This document shows, in pieces, positions 17,148-25,651 of a stretch of DNA of 64,000 bases. Every line of letters begins with the position of its first letter. Position 1 is the first letter of the stretch. The position numbers and the translations under genes are program-made. Location: assembly GCA_028824015.1 (NCBI GenBank), contig JAPPFC010000017.1, positions 62,001-126,000 on the forward strand. Direction: 5' to 3'. This DNA is from a bacterium (GTDB lineage: Bacteria > Actinomycetota > Acidimicrobiia > Spongiisociales > ZC4RG35). The notes beneath the pieces are model-generated. The model was not told the DNA's origin. It made no database searches and saw nothing but the letters and a program-made list of their open reading frames with translations.

Positions 17148-17735
17148 TCAACCGGGAGGGGAGAACAGCGCCATTGTCAGGATCGCCCACGCTCCGAACA
17201 GAATGTAGGGGTCCCAGCGCGGCTTCCAGAAGCCGGCCCGCACTGACAACCATCCGGCCAGGGGCGGGACAAGCAGGGAACATATCAGCCCCGCACCCCC
17301 GGCGGCCCTGAGGGTGGCGCGTCCGTAGTCGATGGTGATGGGCAGGTCCTCGGGCAGTGGCAGCAGGGCGCTGAGCGCCACCAGAATCATCGCGACCGCC
17401 AGTCCGGCGAGGGCTCTTCCGGCTGCCCGGCGCCAGGTGTCCTGTTCCTCTTCCAGATTGGACGCCCCGTAGGAGGCCTCCGCTCCCAGGCCCAGGATCG
17501 CTCCCCCGGCCGCCCCCACCGCGGCGATGGCGCCTATCGCCTCCATGATGGTCAGCTCGGGACCGCCCTCCACTATCCCCACTTCGAGGAGCAGTGACGC
17601 CAGGGCCAATCCCAGGAGGGCTATCCCGGCGGCCGAGAATCCCACACGAAGCATGGAGCGAAAGGATCCGGCAGCCAGGCGATACCAATCACGCCAGTCC
17701 ATGGTTTGGGCGCCGGTGGGCGAGGTCTGTGTCAT
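17148..17735 (-). CDS. Small membrane protein of unknown function, coupled to the glycolate oxidase operon
   Basis: 195-residue protein with about five hydrophobic segments (for example GIALLGLALASLLLEVGIV, IGAIAAVGAAGGAILGLGA, ALAGLAVAMILVALSALLPL, and the C-terminal ILFGAWAILTMALF). I do not recognise a family. The ATG at 17735 overlaps the stop of the FeS-subunit gene by 4 bases (ATGA), so it is translationally coupled as the last gene of glcDEF-like transcription. That position could suggest a transport or anchoring role for the oxidase or its substrate, but nothing in the sequence proves it. Confidence 0.6.
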   Translation of the reverse strand: MTQTSPTGAQTMDWRDWYRLAAGSFRSMLRVGFSAAGIALLGLALASLLLEVGIVEGGPELTIMEAIGAIAAVGAAGGAILGLGAEASYGASNLEEEQDTWRRAAGRALAGLAVAMILVALSALLPLPEDLPITIDYGRATLRAAGGAGLICSLLVPPLAGWLSVRAGFWKPRWDPYILFGAWAILTMALFSPPG

Positions 17736-18964
17736 GCTCGGCTCTCCGTGGCGTCCGAGAGGGCTTGCATGTACAGTTCCACCGGGTGCAGAACCGGGTA
17801 TTCCCCGACCAGGTGTGAACGCAACTGCATCTCGCACCCGGGATTGGCGCTGGCCACCAGCGCGGCCCCGCTGCGTCGAATCTCATCGGCTTTGTCCCTT
17901 CCCAGTCGTGAGGAGGTGTCGGGGCGAAGAATGGAGTAGAACCCCGCTGCGCCGCAGCACACCGGATCGATGTCGGCGGGCTGGTATCCGGCCGCCTCCA
18001 GAATCACTCGAGGCTGGTTGATGATCCGCTGCGCGTTGCGAAGATGGCAGGGATGCTGGAGCGCCACGGTTCCCCGTCCTCCTTCCAGGCGGGGAAGCCG
18101 GCCATCCTCGACCGCGTCGGCCACCAACTCCGTTATGTCCCTCACCCGCCAGTCGTCGCTCAGGGCATCGCCGGGAACCCAGTGGCGGTAATCCTTGAGA
18201 TGAGCGGAGCACCCGGCTGCGTTGGCCACCACATAGTCCACTCCCCGGAACGCCGCGGCGTTCCGGACAGCCAGGCGTCCGGCGCCGTCGGCGGCGCCGT
18301 CATGGGCCGCCAATGCGCCGCAGCAGGTTTGGCCGGAGGGAACCACCACCCGATAGCCTGCCCGCACCAACACGGCAATGCTTGCCTGGTGGACCTCGGC
18401 GAACCATGGACCCATGATGCAACCGGTCAGGAGTCCCACGGTGGCCACAGGCGCCCGATCGGGCTCGAAAGTCCTTCCCCGCAGTGACGGGGTCCTCCAT
18501 CCGATGCGCCTCAGGCCCCTGAGACCGGAGCGAACTCGGCGGGGTGCGATCCGAGCCAGCCCGGTGCGTTGGACCAGGGCGGTCGCCCAGGTGACGGCCC
18601 GCATTATCCCCGGGCTACCGAGCCAGGACTCCATGATCCATCCTCTAAGCCGCCGGAGCACGCCACCCTTGTGGGCGGAGATCTCCGCCCGGGCCCCCTC
18701 CAGCGTCCTTCCATAGGGAACCATGCTGGGACACACCGGCTCGCAGGCGCGACAGCCCAGACAGAAGGAGATGGTCTCGGTGAAAACCTCGTCTATTCCC
18801 GTGACCCCGTCCAGCACCGCGGTCATGGCGGTCAGCCGACCCCGGGGGGAGTCGGTCTCCTTCCCGGTGAGCCGGAACGTGGGACAGTGGGGGAGGCACA
18901 ACCCGCATTGGATGCAACTGGAGAGTTCGGATCGGGTCGGCGCGTAGGGTGTCTGGTAGCCCAT
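17732..18964 (-). CDS. glcF: Glycolate/lactate oxidase iron-sulfur subunit (GlcF-like)
   Basis: Electron-transfer subunit of a membrane-associated 2-hydroxyacid oxidase, 410 residues. It has two 4Fe-4S ferredoxin clusters (CIQCGLCLPHCP near residue 17 and CLGCRACEPVCP near residue 70) and two CCG domains (CCGALAAHDG, CCGAAGFYSI) as in GlcF and heterodisulfide-reductase D-type proteins. The ATG at 18964 overlaps the GlcE stop by ATGA, fixing the start. Its own stop overlaps the next membrane gene. The order D-E-F and three 4-base overlaps imply one polycistronic message and equal expression. Confidence 0.88.
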   Translation of the reverse strand: MGYQTPYAPTRSELSSCIQCGLCLPHCPTFRLTGKETDSPRGRLTAMTAVLDGVTGIDEVFTETISFCLGCRACEPVCPSMVPYGRTLEGARAEISAHKGGVLRRLRGWIMESWLGSPGIMRAVTWATALVQRTGLARIAPRRVRSGLRGLRRIGWRTPSLRGRTFEPDRAPVATVGLLTGCIMGPWFAEVHQASIAVLVRAGYRVVVPSGQTCCGALAAHDGAADGAGRLAVRNAAAFRGVDYVVANAAGCSAHLKDYRHWVPGDALSDDWRVRDITELVADAVEDGRLPRLEGGRGTVALQHPCHLRNAQRIINQPRVILEAAGYQPADIDPVCCGAAGFYSILRPDTSSRLGRDKADEIRRSGAALVASANPGCEMQLRSHLVGEYPVLHPVELYMQALSDATESRA

Positions 18965-20076
18965 CAGACTCCTCCCGGCAGCCGACCGCCGTTGAGCACC
19001 CCGAAGGGGTCGAACCCAGCCACCAGTTTGCGTTGGTATTCGAGGCCCGCTGGAGCCCTGCCCCAGGGGTCGATCCGTTCGTAGAGGGTCTCGGGGCCGT
19101 CGGTGAGCACCAGAGCCCCACCCACCGACTCCGCCCACCCCCGCAGTTCCCTCGCCGCTCCGATCTCGACCTGGTCGGCGGCGCATTCTGCGATACCCAC
19201 TCCCTGCTGGGCCACGTAGTCCCAGCCCTCGGGCAGGCGCTCCAGGCCTTCGGACAACCGGGAGGGAGGAAGCCTAAGGGACCAGCCGACCAGGCGCGAA
19301 GGCACGGTTGGCCATGCGTGCCCGTTCAGCATCTCTCCGCCCAACCGAGCGGCCTGCGACTCCACCTCTGCCTGCGTCCCCCACAGAAAAGCGCTGTGCC
19401 CGGACGGCGTGGAGAGCACGGCCAGGGGCCGGTAGAGAGCGGCAAGGGCGTCTGCCGGATCCTCCACGCTTACTGTCACAGCCGCGGCAGGGGTTGGAAG
19501 GAGCTTCAAGCAGACCGAGCCGATCAGGCCCATTCTGCCCAAGGCGCCCACCATCAGGCGGGGGATGTCATAGCCGGTCACGTTCTTGACCACCCGTCCT
19601 CCACTCCGGACGATGCGCCCGTCACCGGTGACCACCTTGGTCTCCAGGACCCGGTCACGGGTGGGCCCGTAGCGAAATCGCTTGTAGCTGCTGAGCCCGG
19701 CGGCGAGGGCGCCGCCGATGGTTGCGGTTGGCGAATGGTGCGGCAGGACGGTGGTCTGGCGTTTTCCGGCCAGCATCTCCTCCACTTGCGAGATCCGGGC
19801 CCCCGCCTCTGCCACGATCGTCAGGTCTTCGGGTTCCCACACCTCTATCCGGTCGAGCGAGGTGGTGATCAACACCATGTCGGGATGCACGCGATGGCCG
19901 TATCCCTGATGATTACCGCCCCCCCAGACCAGCACCTTCATTCGCCGCTCGGTGGCGATGCGAAGAGCCTGGGAGGCTTGTTCGAGAGTGGTGGGCGCCA
20001 ACGCGATCTCAGCGGGCGGGATGGCCTGGTCGGCTGAGATGTCGGCGGCAGGGATGGCGCCGAACGGGGTCTTCAC
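18964..20076 (-). CDS. glcE: Glycolate oxidase FAD-binding subunit (GlcE-like)
   Basis: FAD-binding subunit of 370 residues with a PCMH-type FAD domain. RRMKVLVWGGGNHQGYG is the FAD-pyrophosphate region, HHSPTATIGGALAAGLSS and GRVVKNVTGYDIPRLMVGALGRMGLI are GlcE hallmarks. Lacks the C-terminal cap of GlcD, as expected. GTG start overlaps the GlcD stop (GTGA). It works as a complex with GlcD and GlcF to oxidise glycolate to glyoxylate, passing electrons to quinone in well-studied cases. D-lactate or another 2-hydroxyacid remains possible here. Confidence 0.87.
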   Translation of the reverse strand: MKTPFGAIPAADISADQAIPPAEIALAPTTLEQASQALRIATERRMKVLVWGGGNHQGYGHRVHPDMVLITTSLDRIEVWEPEDLTIVAEAGARISQVEEMLAGKRQTTVLPHHSPTATIGGALAAGLSSYKRFRYGPTRDRVLETKVVTGDGRIVRSGGRVVKNVTGYDIPRLMVGALGRMGLIGSVCLKLLPTPAAAVTVSVEDPADALAALYRPLAVLSTPSGHSAFLWGTQAEVESQAARLGGEMLNGHAWPTVPSRLVGWSLRLPPSRLSEGLERLPEGWDYVAQQGVGIAECAADQVEIGAARELRGWAESVGGALVLTDGPETLYERIDPWGRAPAGLEYQRKLVAGFDPFGVLNGGRLPGGV

Positions 20077-21518
20077 ACCCAGGCGCCCTCGGGCACCGGA
20101 CGTCCAAAATCAAAACAACGGGATCCCTCCGGAAGGACCTTGCCGGGGTTGAACACCCCCTCGGCGTCGAAAGCGTCTTTCACGCGAGCCTGAGCGTCAA
20201 GATCCATCTCCGTGAAGAGCAACGGCATAAGGTGGCGTTTCTCCATCCCGATACCGTGCTCCCCGGAGAGAACGCCCCCCTTTTCGACGCACAACTCAAC
20301 CAACTCGTCGGCCGCGGCTTTCACTTCGTCGAGTCGACCGGGTTCGGAGGCGTCGAAGGCCATCAGGGGATGGAGGTTGCCGTCGCCCGCATGGAAGACG
20401 TTCATCATGGTGATCTGGTAGCGCTGACCGATTTCATACACCTGGCGCATGGCTTCCACGAGGCGAGTACGAGGCACGACAGTGTCGTGCAGGTAGTAGT
20501 CAGGAGCGGCCTGTGCCACCGCGCCGAAGGCCGACTTGCGGCTCTTCCACAGGAGCTCACGCTCCGCAGGGGAGGCCGCCACCTGCACCGACAGAGCCTT
20601 GTTGCTCTGGGCGATGCCGGCGATCATTTCCGCCTCCGCCTCCACTGCCTCGGTTACTCCGGTGACCTCCGCCAGCAACAAGGCGCCTGCCTCGACGGGC
20701 AGACCGGCGTGCAGCCAGTTTTCGATGGCCTGCATCATCAGTTGGTCCATCATTTCCAGAGCGGCTGGAATCAGACCCGCCGCAATGATCCCCGACACGG
20801 TCGCCGCTGCGTCTTCTATGGTGGCGAATGCCACCGCCATGGTCCGCACATCGGGCGGGTTGGGGGTGAGCTTCACCAGTGCTCGGGTGACGATCCCCAG
20901 GGTGCCTTCCGACCCCACGATTATTCCCCTCAGGTCCAACCCGACGGGATCGGGCGCCCCGCTACCCACGATCATCACGTCTCCGGTGTCGGTGACGACT
21001 TCCAAGGCAAGGATGTGGTTGACGGTGCTTCCCTCGGACAGGCAGTGAGGACCTCCGGAGTTGCAGGCGATGTTCCCCCCCACGGTGCACGCCGACTGGG
21101 AGGAGGGATCGGGGGCAAAGTGCATACCGAAGGGGGTGGTGGCGCGGGACAGGTCCAGGTTGATGACCCCCGGGCCCACCCAGGCGGTGTGGTTCTCCGC
21201 GTCGATCTCTTCGATCCGGTTCATGCGGGTGGTGACCAGCACCACCCCGCCGACTTCGGGCACCGCCCCCGCTGACAGACCGGTCCCCGCCCCGCGGGCT
21301 ACGACCGGGACGCCGTGGCGCCGCGCGGTCCTAACGACCTGCGCGGCTTCCTCGGTGGTTTCAATCATCACCACTACGGTGGGGTTCCCCCGATAGACCC
21401 CGGCATCCTTGGCGTAGAGGTGGCGTTCCAACGCCGAATCCATCACCCGTTCGGCGCCTAGCAACCGGATCAGGTCATCTCGAAGCTTGGTGTTGCGCCC
21501 GGTGAGGGTGGCAGCCAT
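20073..21518 (-). CDS. glcD: Glycolate/D-lactate oxidase FAD-linked catalytic subunit (GlcD-like)
   Basis: 481-residue FAD-linked oxidase. The PCMH FAD domain shows ARGAGTGLSAGAVP and VGGNIACNSGGPHCLSEGSTVNHILALEVV, and the C-terminal FAD-oxidase domain carries NVFHAGDGNLHP (metal/substrate histidines) and GEHGIGMEKR. The ending VFNPGKVLP is typical. First gene of the glcDEF-like operon; the ATG at 21518 follows a roughly 80-base gap shared with the divergent Nfu-N gene, which must hold promoters for both. No GntR-type regulator is adjacent. Confidence 0.9.
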   Translation of the reverse strand: MAATLTGRNTKLRDDLIRLLGAERVMDSALERHLYAKDAGVYRGNPTVVVMIETTEEAAQVVRTARRHGVPVVARGAGTGLSAGAVPEVGGVVLVTTRMNRIEEIDAENHTAWVGPGVINLDLSRATTPFGMHFAPDPSSQSACTVGGNIACNSGGPHCLSEGSTVNHILALEVVTDTGDVMIVGSGAPDPVGLDLRGIIVGSEGTLGIVTRALVKLTPNPPDVRTMAVAFATIEDAAATVSGIIAAGLIPAALEMMDQLMMQAIENWLHAGLPVEAGALLLAEVTGVTEAVEAEAEMIAGIAQSNKALSVQVAASPAERELLWKSRKSAFGAVAQAAPDYYLHDTVVPRTRLVEAMRQVYEIGQRYQITMMNVFHAGDGNLHPLMAFDASEPGRLDEVKAAADELVELCVEKGGVLSGEHGIGMEKRHLMPLLFTEMDLDAQARVKDAFDAEGVFNPGKVLPEGSRCFDFGRPVPEGAWV

Positions 21519-21601
21519 GGTGATCTAGAATAACAATGGCCCGCCATTCCCGGTCCTGCATCGATGGCGGCTGGCAGCCCGTCCCACCAAGGCAGTGACG
21601 C

Positions 21602-21862
21602 ATGGCGGTGATCGCTCAAGCTACACCCAACCCCAACGCCATGAAGTTCACGGTTGGAAGCAAGGTGGGAGGCCCCGTCACATTCCGGAAAGGCGAGGAG
21701 GTGGAGCATCCGCTGGCCGTGGCCATTCTGGCGACAGAGGGGGTGGTCTCGGTGTTCTGGACTGCGGACTTCGTTACGGTCAGCAAGGCATCCGAAGGGG
21801 ACTGGGCCACCATACGGCCTGCGGTGCAAGAGATCCTGAGAAGCCGGTTCGAAGAGGGGTAA
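21602..21862 (+). CDS. Nfu/NifU N-terminal domain protein
   Basis: 86-residue stand-alone Nfu_N domain. It begins AQATPNPNAMKFTV, the domain signature, and contains HPLAVAILATEGVVSVFWTADFVTVSK. Full-length Nfu proteins deliver iron-sulfur clusters using a C-terminal CxxC domain; this protein lacks it and has no cysteine, so it cannot itself hold a cluster in the usual way. The short form is found on its own in many bacteria with unknown role. Convergent with the next gene (5-base gap). Confidence 0.75.
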   Translation: MAVIAQATPNPNAMKFTVGSKVGGPVTFRKGEEVEHPLAVAILATEGVVSVFWTADFVTVSKASEGDWATIRPAVQEILRSRFEEG

Positions 21863-21867
21863 GAGCC

Positions 21868-22812
21868 CTAACCGCCGGCGGGGATCGTCACCCCGTCGGG
21901 ACCGATCCACAGGCTGACCGGCCAGGAGATCCCGGCCGGATCGGCAACGGCCCATTCCACCCTCCAAACATCGCCCATCCGGCTGACAGCCGGTCGACCC
22001 ACCACGGTGCCTGCCCGGGCGAGGAGCAACTCTTCCTGGGCCGTCCTGAGCACCGCGGTGGGGGGAGTCTCCAACTCTTCTCCCAACCACCATTGGCCGG
22101 GACTCGCTTCCGGAAGGGGAATGAAGCGGGGCAGGTCGACAATGGTCGGCATGCCTGCTCCCAGATCCACCACCACTTCCACCGACTGGGTGGGGAGCCG
22201 ACTGTAGGCGGCGCCGTCGGCCGAGACCAGCCGTCGCAGGGCTACCACCGCCCGCCAGCGTCCCTCGGCCACCGGTTCGGCCCACAGGGTCCTGACCCAC
22301 TCCACATAGGAGAGAGGACGGGCGGAGGCGTCAAGGGGCCGGTTGATGCCGGGTAGCCACCACTGGAGGGACTCGGACTGCTCTGTCCCGTCCAGGGTGA
22401 AGTAGTCCAGCACGAACCATTCCGAATAGGAGGCGGCCCGACGTTCGTCCTGTGGGTTGGTGTCCGATGCGGTTGGATCCTCTCCCGCCCGCAGGTCCGC
22501 CTCGCTCATGGCAGCCGGAGTCTCCGGTAGCAGCCGGGGTGGATTGGTTGGCGCAGGAGCCTGGTCGGGCCCCGGAAGCGATGGCGCGACCGGCCCGGGG
22601 GTGGACGAGGGGGAGACGGCCGGCGGGATGACTACCTGGGGGTCAGGCGAGGAGAAGGTGCGGACCACGCTGAAGGCCAGCACCGCTACCACTGTTGCCC
22701 CTCCCACCAGGTACCAGAGCCGACGGCGCCGAGACGTATCTCCAAGGTCTCGCAACTCCTCCCAGGGGATCGATTCGAATACTTCCCGATCGGATGGTTT
22801 GGAATCGCTCAT
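21868..22812 (-). CDS. Membrane-anchored protein of unknown function
   Basis: 314-residue protein with a charged N-terminal cytoplasmic tail, a single transmembrane helix at about residues 34-52 (WYLVGGATVVAVLAFSVV), a Pro/Ser/Thr-rich linker to about residue 105, and an extracytoplasmic domain. That domain (YSEWFVLDYFTLDGTEQ, VEWVRTLWAEPVAEGRWRAVVALRRL) vaguely resembles TcpC/NTF2-like domains of conjugation proteins, but I would not assign it. No conjugation genes are nearby. Divergent from the next gene across a 130-base gap that contains an inverted repeat. Confidence 0.55.
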   Translation of the reverse strand: MSDSKPSDREVFESIPWEELRDLGDTSRRRRLWYLVGGATVVAVLAFSVVRTFSSPDPQVVIPPAVSPSSTPGPVAPSLPGPDQAPAPTNPPRLLPETPAAMSEADLRAGEDPTASDTNPQDERRAASYSEWFVLDYFTLDGTEQSESLQWWLPGINRPLDASARPLSYVEWVRTLWAEPVAEGRWRAVVALRRLVSADGAAYSRLPTQSVEVVVDLGAGMPTIVDLPRFIPLPEASPGQWWLGEELETPPTAVLRTAQEELLLARAGTVVGRPAVSRMGDVWRVEWAVADPAGISWPVSLWIGPDGVTIPAGG

Positions 22813-22901
22813 GCCACATTGTTATGAGATGTGCCGGGCGGATTCAAGCGGTGTTGTCCGCATCGCGAAAGAAAACACAGAGTCGCGAGCTGCGCGGTGC
22901 T

Positions 22902-22915
22902 TGTCATAAATGACA
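22902..22915. promoter_or_regulatory. Inverted repeat TGTCA-N4-TGACA in divergent promoter region
   Basis: A perfect 5-bp inverted repeat with a 4-base AT spacer lies between two divergently transcribed membrane-anchored protein genes, about 27 bases before the plus-strand start. Its symmetry and position suit an operator. The cognate regulator is unknown. Confidence 0.3.
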
Positions 22916-22941
22916 CGTCACCTGAACTACACTCCCGAGGA

Positions 22942-23583
22942 ATGGTGGTCAACCCCGATCCCAAGCCTGGCCGCTGGCTCCTTCCACTAGCCATCCTGGC
23001 GATGTTTGCATTCACCTTCATGTTCGTCAGGACCCTGCCCAGAGCCGAGATCGAGCCCCAGCCGGTTACCACCGTTCCTCCCGCGACGACGCCGGAGGAC
23101 GCTTCGGCGACGGAGACCACATCCACCGAGGAGGGCGAAGAGCCCGACGCCGAGGAGGCTCCTGAGGAGACTCCCACCAGCACCACCCTTCTGCCCGCGG
23201 TTGTCTCCTACCTGGCCTCCATCGAGGCGCTGGGGGAACAGTTGACCGCTCTGGCGAGAGAAGCCCGGGAGGTCAACGCCGCCTGGGACGAGCGCTCGAT
23301 CGAGTACGCCGAGACCGAACAGCGGTTGGTTGCCGTGATGGAGGACGTCATCAGTTGGCAGGAGAATGTGGTCCGGCTGAACGCTCCGTCGGTCTTGGCG
23401 GCGTCACATCAGGACATGCTGACCGCCTCGACCCGGGCCGCGGCGGCGGCCACCACGGTTGTGGAGGGATTGCGCAGCGCCGACACCGGCGAGGCCCGGC
23501 GGGCCGCAGCGGCTGAATTCAACACTGCGACCGCCGACTTCGTGGCGGCGGTCACGCGGGCTCAGAACACCATCGGCGGTTGA
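22942..23583 (+). CDS. Membrane-anchored protein of unknown function with helical extracytoplasmic domain
   Basis: 213 residues: N-terminal transmembrane helix at 12-28 (LLPLAILAMFAFTFMFV), then an acidic Thr/Glu/Pro linker to about residue 80, and an all-helical domain rich in Ala, Glu and Arg that looks like a four-helix-type bundle. No catalytic motif was seen. The ATG at 22942 gives the signal-anchor at the expected place; upstream in-frame codons run through the promoter gap. It is followed 13 bases later by the Eis-type gene, so the two may be co-transcribed. Confidence 0.5.
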   Translation: MVVNPDPKPGRWLLPLAILAMFAFTFMFVRTLPRAEIEPQPVTTVPPATTPEDASATETTSTEEGEEPDAEEAPEETPTSTTLLPAVVSYLASIEALGEQLTALAREAREVNAAWDERSIEYAETEQRLVAVMEDVISWQENVVRLNAPSVLAASHQDMLTASTRAAAAATTVVEGLRSADTGEARRAAAAEFNTATADFVAAVTRAQNTIGG

Positions 23584-23596
23584 CGCCTCCGGGACC

Positions 23597-24814
23597 TTGG
23601 CTGTAGAGATCCGGGCCGTCGCCCCCGATCAGCTGGATGCCTTGGGGCGGGTGACCGCCATGGCCTTCGGACAGGACCCCGATCCCGACGCCGGGGAGAG
23701 CTATCGCAAGTTACTGGACCTGGACCGCAGTCGGGGTGCTTTCGATCAGGGACAGATGGTGGGCGGCTCCTTCGCGTACGGCCTGGAGTTGACAATCCCC
23801 GGCGGGACGGCGGCCGCTGCGGGAGTGGCCAGCGTGGGTGTGCTCCCGAGCCATCGGAGGCGCGGGATCATGCGCAGGATGGTGACCGAGCTGTTGGCTG
23901 ACGCGCGGGATCGAGGGGACATGCTGGCCGCGCTGTGGTCGACGGAAGTTCCTCTCTACGGGCGGTTCGGGTTTGGAGTGGCGGGGGTTACCACCAAGCT
24001 CGTCATCGATCGGTTCCCCCTGGTCCCCCACCGGTTGGCGCCCCGGCCCGCGCCGGTGGTCCTGATCGAACCGGATGAGGCCAGGAAGGTCCTGCCGCCG
24101 GTGTTCGATCGCAAGCGCAGGGAGGTTCCCGGGATGTTCGCCCGATCGGCGGATTGGTGGGAGTTGGAGATCCTGGCCGATGAACCCCGTTACCGGGGAG
24201 ACGCCAGTTCCCTCCGGTACGCCCTGGCGCTCGACTCGGACGGACAACCTATCGGGTACGCCCAGTATCGCACCAGCGGCTCGTGGGAGGGGATCGGCAT
24301 AGAGATAAACCTGAGGCTGGAGGAGATGATCGCCATCACGCCGGCCGCTTATTCCGGTCTGTGGAACTTCCTGGTCAACCAGGACCTGGTACGGCAGATC
24401 CGGGCGTGGAACGTGCCCGCCGAGACGGCTCTGCATCAGCTTTTCGCCAACTTCCGGGAGACGCAGACCCTGAATGACGGTTTGTGGTTGAGGATCTTGG
24501 ATGTCGAGGCCGCGCTCTCCTCCCGCCGCTACTCGGCCGACGGATCGCTGGTCTTGGGGGTGTTCGACCCCCTGATCGCCGAGACGTCTCGGTACCGGCT
24601 GGAGGTTTCCGGGGGCGTGGGGTCATGCCGGAAGGTCTCCGAGCCTCCAGACCTGTCCCTCGACCTGGAAGACCTGAGTGCGGCGTTCCTGGGACGCTCC
24701 CGATTCCGGCGTCTGGGAGCACTGGGCCGTTTGGAAGGAGAGCCTGCGACGAGGGCTCTGGCCGACTCCATGTTCGACTGGGACCCCCAACCATGGTGTC
24801 AGGAGATCTTCTAG
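23597..24814 (+). CDS. Eis-type GNAT N-acetyltransferase
   Basis: 405-residue acetyltransferase of the Eis family, which acetylates amines (aminoglycosides and protein lysines in mycobacteria). The N-terminal GNAT fold contains the acetyl-CoA motif SVGVLPSHRRRGIMRRM (V-x4-RRRG) and STEVPLYGRFGFGVA, whose tyrosine is the usual general acid. A second GNAT-like half and a C-terminal SCP2-like domain follow, as in Eis. The start is uncertain: TTG at 23597 gives an N-terminus (VEIRAVAPDQLDALGRV) that matches the family. The target here is unknown; resistance should not be assumed. Confidence 0.78.
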   Translation: MAVEIRAVAPDQLDALGRVTAMAFGQDPDPDAGESYRKLLDLDRSRGAFDQGQMVGGSFAYGLELTIPGGTAAAAGVASVGVLPSHRRRGIMRRMVTELLADARDRGDMLAALWSTEVPLYGRFGFGVAGVTTKLVIDRFPLVPHRLAPRPAPVVLIEPDEARKVLPPVFDRKRREVPGMFARSADWWELEILADEPRYRGDASSLRYALALDSDGQPIGYAQYRTSGSWEGIGIEINLRLEEMIAITPAAYSGLWNFLVNQDLVRQIRAWNVPAETALHQLFANFRETQTLNDGLWLRILDVEAALSSRRYSADGSLVLGVFDPLIAETSRYRLEVSGGVGSCRKVSEPPDLSLDLEDLSAAFLGRSRFRRLGALGRLEGEPATRALADSMFDWDPQPWCQEIF

Positions 24815-24823
24815 GGAAGGGGA

Positions 24824-25204
24824 TCAGCGGGCGGCGATCGCCTCGATCTCTACCTTCAGGCCGGCTAGGGGCAGGCCTCCCGCGCCGACGGCGGAACGAG
24901 CAGGGGGCTTTTCGTCGAAGAAACTCCCGTACACGGTGTTGACCGCGCCGTAGTCGCGGATGTCCGCCAGAAAGACCGTGGTTTTCACAATGTCGGAATA
25001 GCCGAGGCCCAGTTCGCCGAGGATGTTGCCGATGTTCCGGAGGATGAGGTCGGTCTGGGCCGTCACGGATTCGGGAGTTTCTCCGGTCTGGGGATCGATG
25101 GCTACCTGGCCGGAGATGAAGACGAAGCCGTGCGCCTCGGTCACAACCGAATATGGGGCCAGGGGCGCAGGAGCGCTGTTGAGTTGGGGTGCTTCTTTAG
25201 GCAT
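24824..25204 (-). CDS. RidA/YjgF family deaminase
   Basis: 126-residue member of the RidA (YjgF/YER057c/UK114) family, which hydrolyses reactive enamine/imine products of PLP enzymes. Characteristic parts: FISGQVAIDPQTGE, LRNIGNILGELGLGYSDIVKTTVFLADI, and PARSAVGAGGLPL with the conserved arginine that binds the carboxylate. The ATG at 25204 gives the standard length. Its partner enzymes could include the two PLP enzymes at 39-42 kb, but it is not linked to them. Convergent with the Eis-type gene. Confidence 0.88.
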   Translation of the reverse strand: MPKEAPQLNSAPAPLAPYSVVTEAHGFVFISGQVAIDPQTGETPESVTAQTDLILRNIGNILGELGLGYSDIVKTTVFLADIRDYGAVNTVYGSFFDEKPPARSAVGAGGLPLAGLKVEIEAIAAR

Positions 25205-25215
25205 GGGGGGAGATA

Positions 25216-25575
25216 CTAGGCAAAGCTGTTCCCGCACCCGCACGAGCGCGTCACGTTGGGATTGTCGATGGAGAAGCCGGCTTCCATCAGGCCCTCCCGG
25301 TAGTCGAGGGTGGCGCCGGTGATCCGCTTGGCGCTCTGCGGGTCGACCAACACCTGCAACCCGTCGAAGTCGATAACGACGTCCTCGTCCTCGATGTCGG
25401 AGTCGAAGAACATCTCATAGGAAAAGCCCGAGCACCCGCCGGGCCGCACCGCCACCCGGAGACCCAGGTCATCGTCTTCCTCGGAGGCAAGCAGGGCTTT
25501 GATCTTGGCGACGGCCGAGTCAGTCAGGAGGATGGGCCGCTGGGGGGTGGAACTCTTTATGGTTAGAAGTTGCAT
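25216..25575 (-). CDS. erpA: Iron-sulfur cluster carrier of the IscA/ErpA (HesB) family
   Basis: 119-residue A-type carrier that hands Fe-S clusters to target proteins. The three conserved cysteines are present: RPGGCSGFSYEMFF and the C-terminal SCGCGNSF. The length is slightly above ErpA because of a short N-terminal extension. It is followed 11 bases later by the RidA gene on the same strand. Symbol by family; IscA or SufA-type naming would be equally acceptable. Confidence 0.87.
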   Translation of the reverse strand: MQLLTIKSSTPQRPILLTDSAVAKIKALLASEEDDDLGLRVAVRPGGCSGFSYEMFFDSDIEDEDVVIDFDGLQVLVDPQSAKRITGATLDYREGLMEAGFSIDNPNVTRSCGCGNSFA

Positions 25576-25651
25576 CTCGGAAGCGAAGTCGTCTGCTGGA
25601 AATGATAAAGCGTGATTGTGATTATAGACGGCGGGAAAACGGGGGTTGCCG

